Positions 62,944 through 64,000 of a stretch of DNA of 64,000 bases are shown here, one piece after another (within the stretch, counting starts at the first letter, position 1; each line of letters begins with the position of its first letter). The notes beneath the pieces were generated by a model. The model was not told where the DNA came from. It did no database searches and saw nothing but the letters and a program-made list of their open reading frames with translations. A program made the translations under genes and the position numbers. Location of the stretch: contig CAILHZ010000024.1 of the NCBI GenBank assembly GCA_903834135.1, forward strand, positions 1-64,000, given 5' to 3'. The stretch is from an uncultured Opitutia bacterium (GTDB lineage Bacteria; Verrucomicrobiota; Verrucomicrobiia; Opitutales; Opitutaceae).

Positions 62944-64000
62944 ATGTTACGCTCTAAAATTCCTTCCAATTTTGATGATGATGATTCAGGTCCAACACCC
63001 GCAACGGTAGATGGATCAGAACACTTCCTAGCAATCACGCTGCCCTCGCGTGAACATTCACGGTACTCAGCGGTACTAGAGATGCTTAAATCACACGGCT
63101 TTGTTGCAGAACCTTCCAACGGCAAATGGTGGCTTCGTGATAGACATAAGACACTTAACTTCCTTGCTAAGTACGGCACAAAACTAAGAGGTGAATTTGG
63201 CGCAGAGATTCTTCCTAATTTCGAAAAAAATACAGCCCACTTACAGCCAGCTGAAATCGCCTGTACAGCAGTAGCCGCAGGAAAAGAATTTGATGTCACC
63301 TTAGAATTAAAAGCAGGGACAGCTAAACAAACTGATATTCATGCAGCCTTAATGACCGGCCGCTCGTATGTGGAGTCTGAAGGTAAGGTTATTTTAATTG
63401 ATGCTGCGAAACTAAAAACCTTAGGCGATGCCCAGCGCGCACTCTCCAAGGATGGAACAGCCAGTGTAACGACACGTAGAACACAGCGAATTCAGTCCAC
63501 TCGTTTAGTAGAAATCGAAACCTTAGTAGAGACTATTGCTCCGGGCTTTCAGCCTCCTGCAACGTGGAAAGCAAGAAGTGCTGCACTGCGTAATATTTCA
63601 GCGCTTAAGCCAGCTCCTATACCTGAGGCCCTAGACAACCTCATGCGCTCCTACCAAAGACTAGGCGCTGCGTGGCTATGGCATCTTTATAAAAATGATT
63701 TAGGTGGAATTCTTTCAGACGAAATGGGCTTGGGTAAAACGCTCCAAGCAATCGCTCTATTATCTGCAGTAAAAAGTGAAGCTAAGCCTAATAAGCAATG
63801 CGTCTCATTAGTCGTTTGTCCTGCATCACTGCTTGAAAACTGGAGACGTGAAGTAGAACGCTTTGCTCCACACTTAAAAACATTTGTGCACCACGGTGCA
63901 AAGCGCGTCACTGATCCTCAGACACTAACTCAGTGTGATATTGTAATCACGAGTTACGGTACATTAGTAAGAGACGGGAAAACATTTTCAGAGTTTGATT
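62944..64000 (+). CDS. SNF2-family DEAD/DEAH helicase, N-terminal part (cut by window edge)
   Basis: The frame is open from ATG 62944 to the right edge (352 codons) without a stop. Residues ~1-225 are a family-specific N-terminal region with no recognised domain. The SNF2 ATPase then begins: RSYQRLGAAWLWHLYKNDL, Walker A region DEMGLGKTLQ (about residues 260-269), then motif Ia VVCPASLLENWRREVERF and motif Ib-like VITSYGTLVRD. The DEAH box and the second RecA lobe lie beyond the window. Bacterial Snf2 proteins remodel RNA polymerase or other DNA-bound complexes. It lies 10 bases after the M50 gene. Confidence 0.92.
   Translation, partial: MLRSKIPSNFDDDDSGPTPATVDGSEHFLAITLPSREHSRYSAVLEMLKSHGFVAEPSNGKWWLRDRHKTLNFLAKYGTKLRGEFGAEILPNFEKNTAHLQPAEIACTAVAAGKEFDVTLELKAGTAKQTDIHAALMTGRSYVESEGKVILIDAAKLKTLGDAQRALSKDGTASVTTRRTQRIQSTRLVEIETLVETIAPGFQPPATWKARSAALRNISALKPAPIPEALDNLMRSYQRLGAAWLWHLYKNDLGGILSDEMGLGKTLQAIALLSAVKSEAKPNKQCVSLVVCPASLLENWRREVERFAPHLKTFVHHGAKRVTDPQTLTQCDIVITSYGTLVRDGKTFSEFD

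Noticed and set aside
62880-63299. 139-codon open frame on the minus strand
   Set aside because: It lies opposite the M50 end and the SNF2 start, both of which have clear family motifs. It is a shadow of their codon use.
1-64000. tRNA, rRNA, CRISPR array, insertion sequence or prophage
   Set aside because: None was found on reading both strands. There are no transposase, integrase or phage structural motifs, and no regularly spaced repeats.

Overview
The window looks like a chromosomal segment of a Verrucomicrobiota bacterium, probably of the Opitutae. The supporting evidence is: a GreA with a very long N-terminal extension of the kind seen in the PVC group; a PSD1 (DUF1549/DUF1553) - DUF1501 - cytochrome/LRR operon; a cytochrome with an N-terminal DUF6797-like region; many secreted glycosidases and a sulfatase; and TMTC-like membrane TPR proteins. 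G+C is low to moderate by eye. Many starts are GTG, and most starts lack a clear Shine-Dalgarno. The species assignment is inference. I see no rRNA, tRNA, insertion sequence, phage or CRISPR array.

Layout. 1-5 kb is housekeeping: rsmB-type rRNA methyltransferase, extended greA, a LysE-type exporter whose start lies in the loop of the greA terminator, and an ArsR-methyltransferase fusion. 5-7.6 kb holds an S9 peptidase and a decayed-looking stretch. 7.8-13.6 kb is the PSD1/DUF1501/cytochrome-LRR operon. 13.7-15.3 kb has a YVTN beta-propeller and a Spy-like periplasmic protein.

15.3-48.2 kb is a loose glycan-degradation region: two GH29 fucosidases (one fused to an SGNH esterase), GH95, GH78, GH92, a heparinase II/III-like lyase, a type I sulfatase, a GH63/trehalase-like enzyme, an unassigned secreted barrel protein, and MFS and dicarboxylate transporters. 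Two paralogous TMTC-like TPR proteins, an amidase lipoprotein, a tandem NIPSNAP protein and a ThuA protein are interspersed. Fucose, rhamnose, mannose and sulfate esters are the suggested targets. No intact TonB-dependent receptor or SusD is present; one short TonB-receptor C-terminus survives as a scar at 57.3 kb.

48.2-58.4 kb concerns sugar acids: iolB, a hexuronate-type transporter and a gluconate 5-dehydrogenase-like SDR face an opposite-strand cluster of an enolase-superfamily enzyme, a transporter, a cytochrome protein and a TIM-barrel isomerase. Beside iolB is a small two-helix membrane protein with its own terminator and an unusually structured leader. 58.4-64 kb has photolyase, beta-carbonic anhydrase, a CE15 glucuronoyl esterase, an M50 protease with zinc ribbons, and a SNF2 helicase cut by the window edge.

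The strongest leads for new biology are the structured leader of the small membrane protein, the SGNH-GH29 fusion, the start codon inside a terminator loop, the TonB-receptor scar, and the unclassified barrel protein between GH78 and the fusion enzyme.
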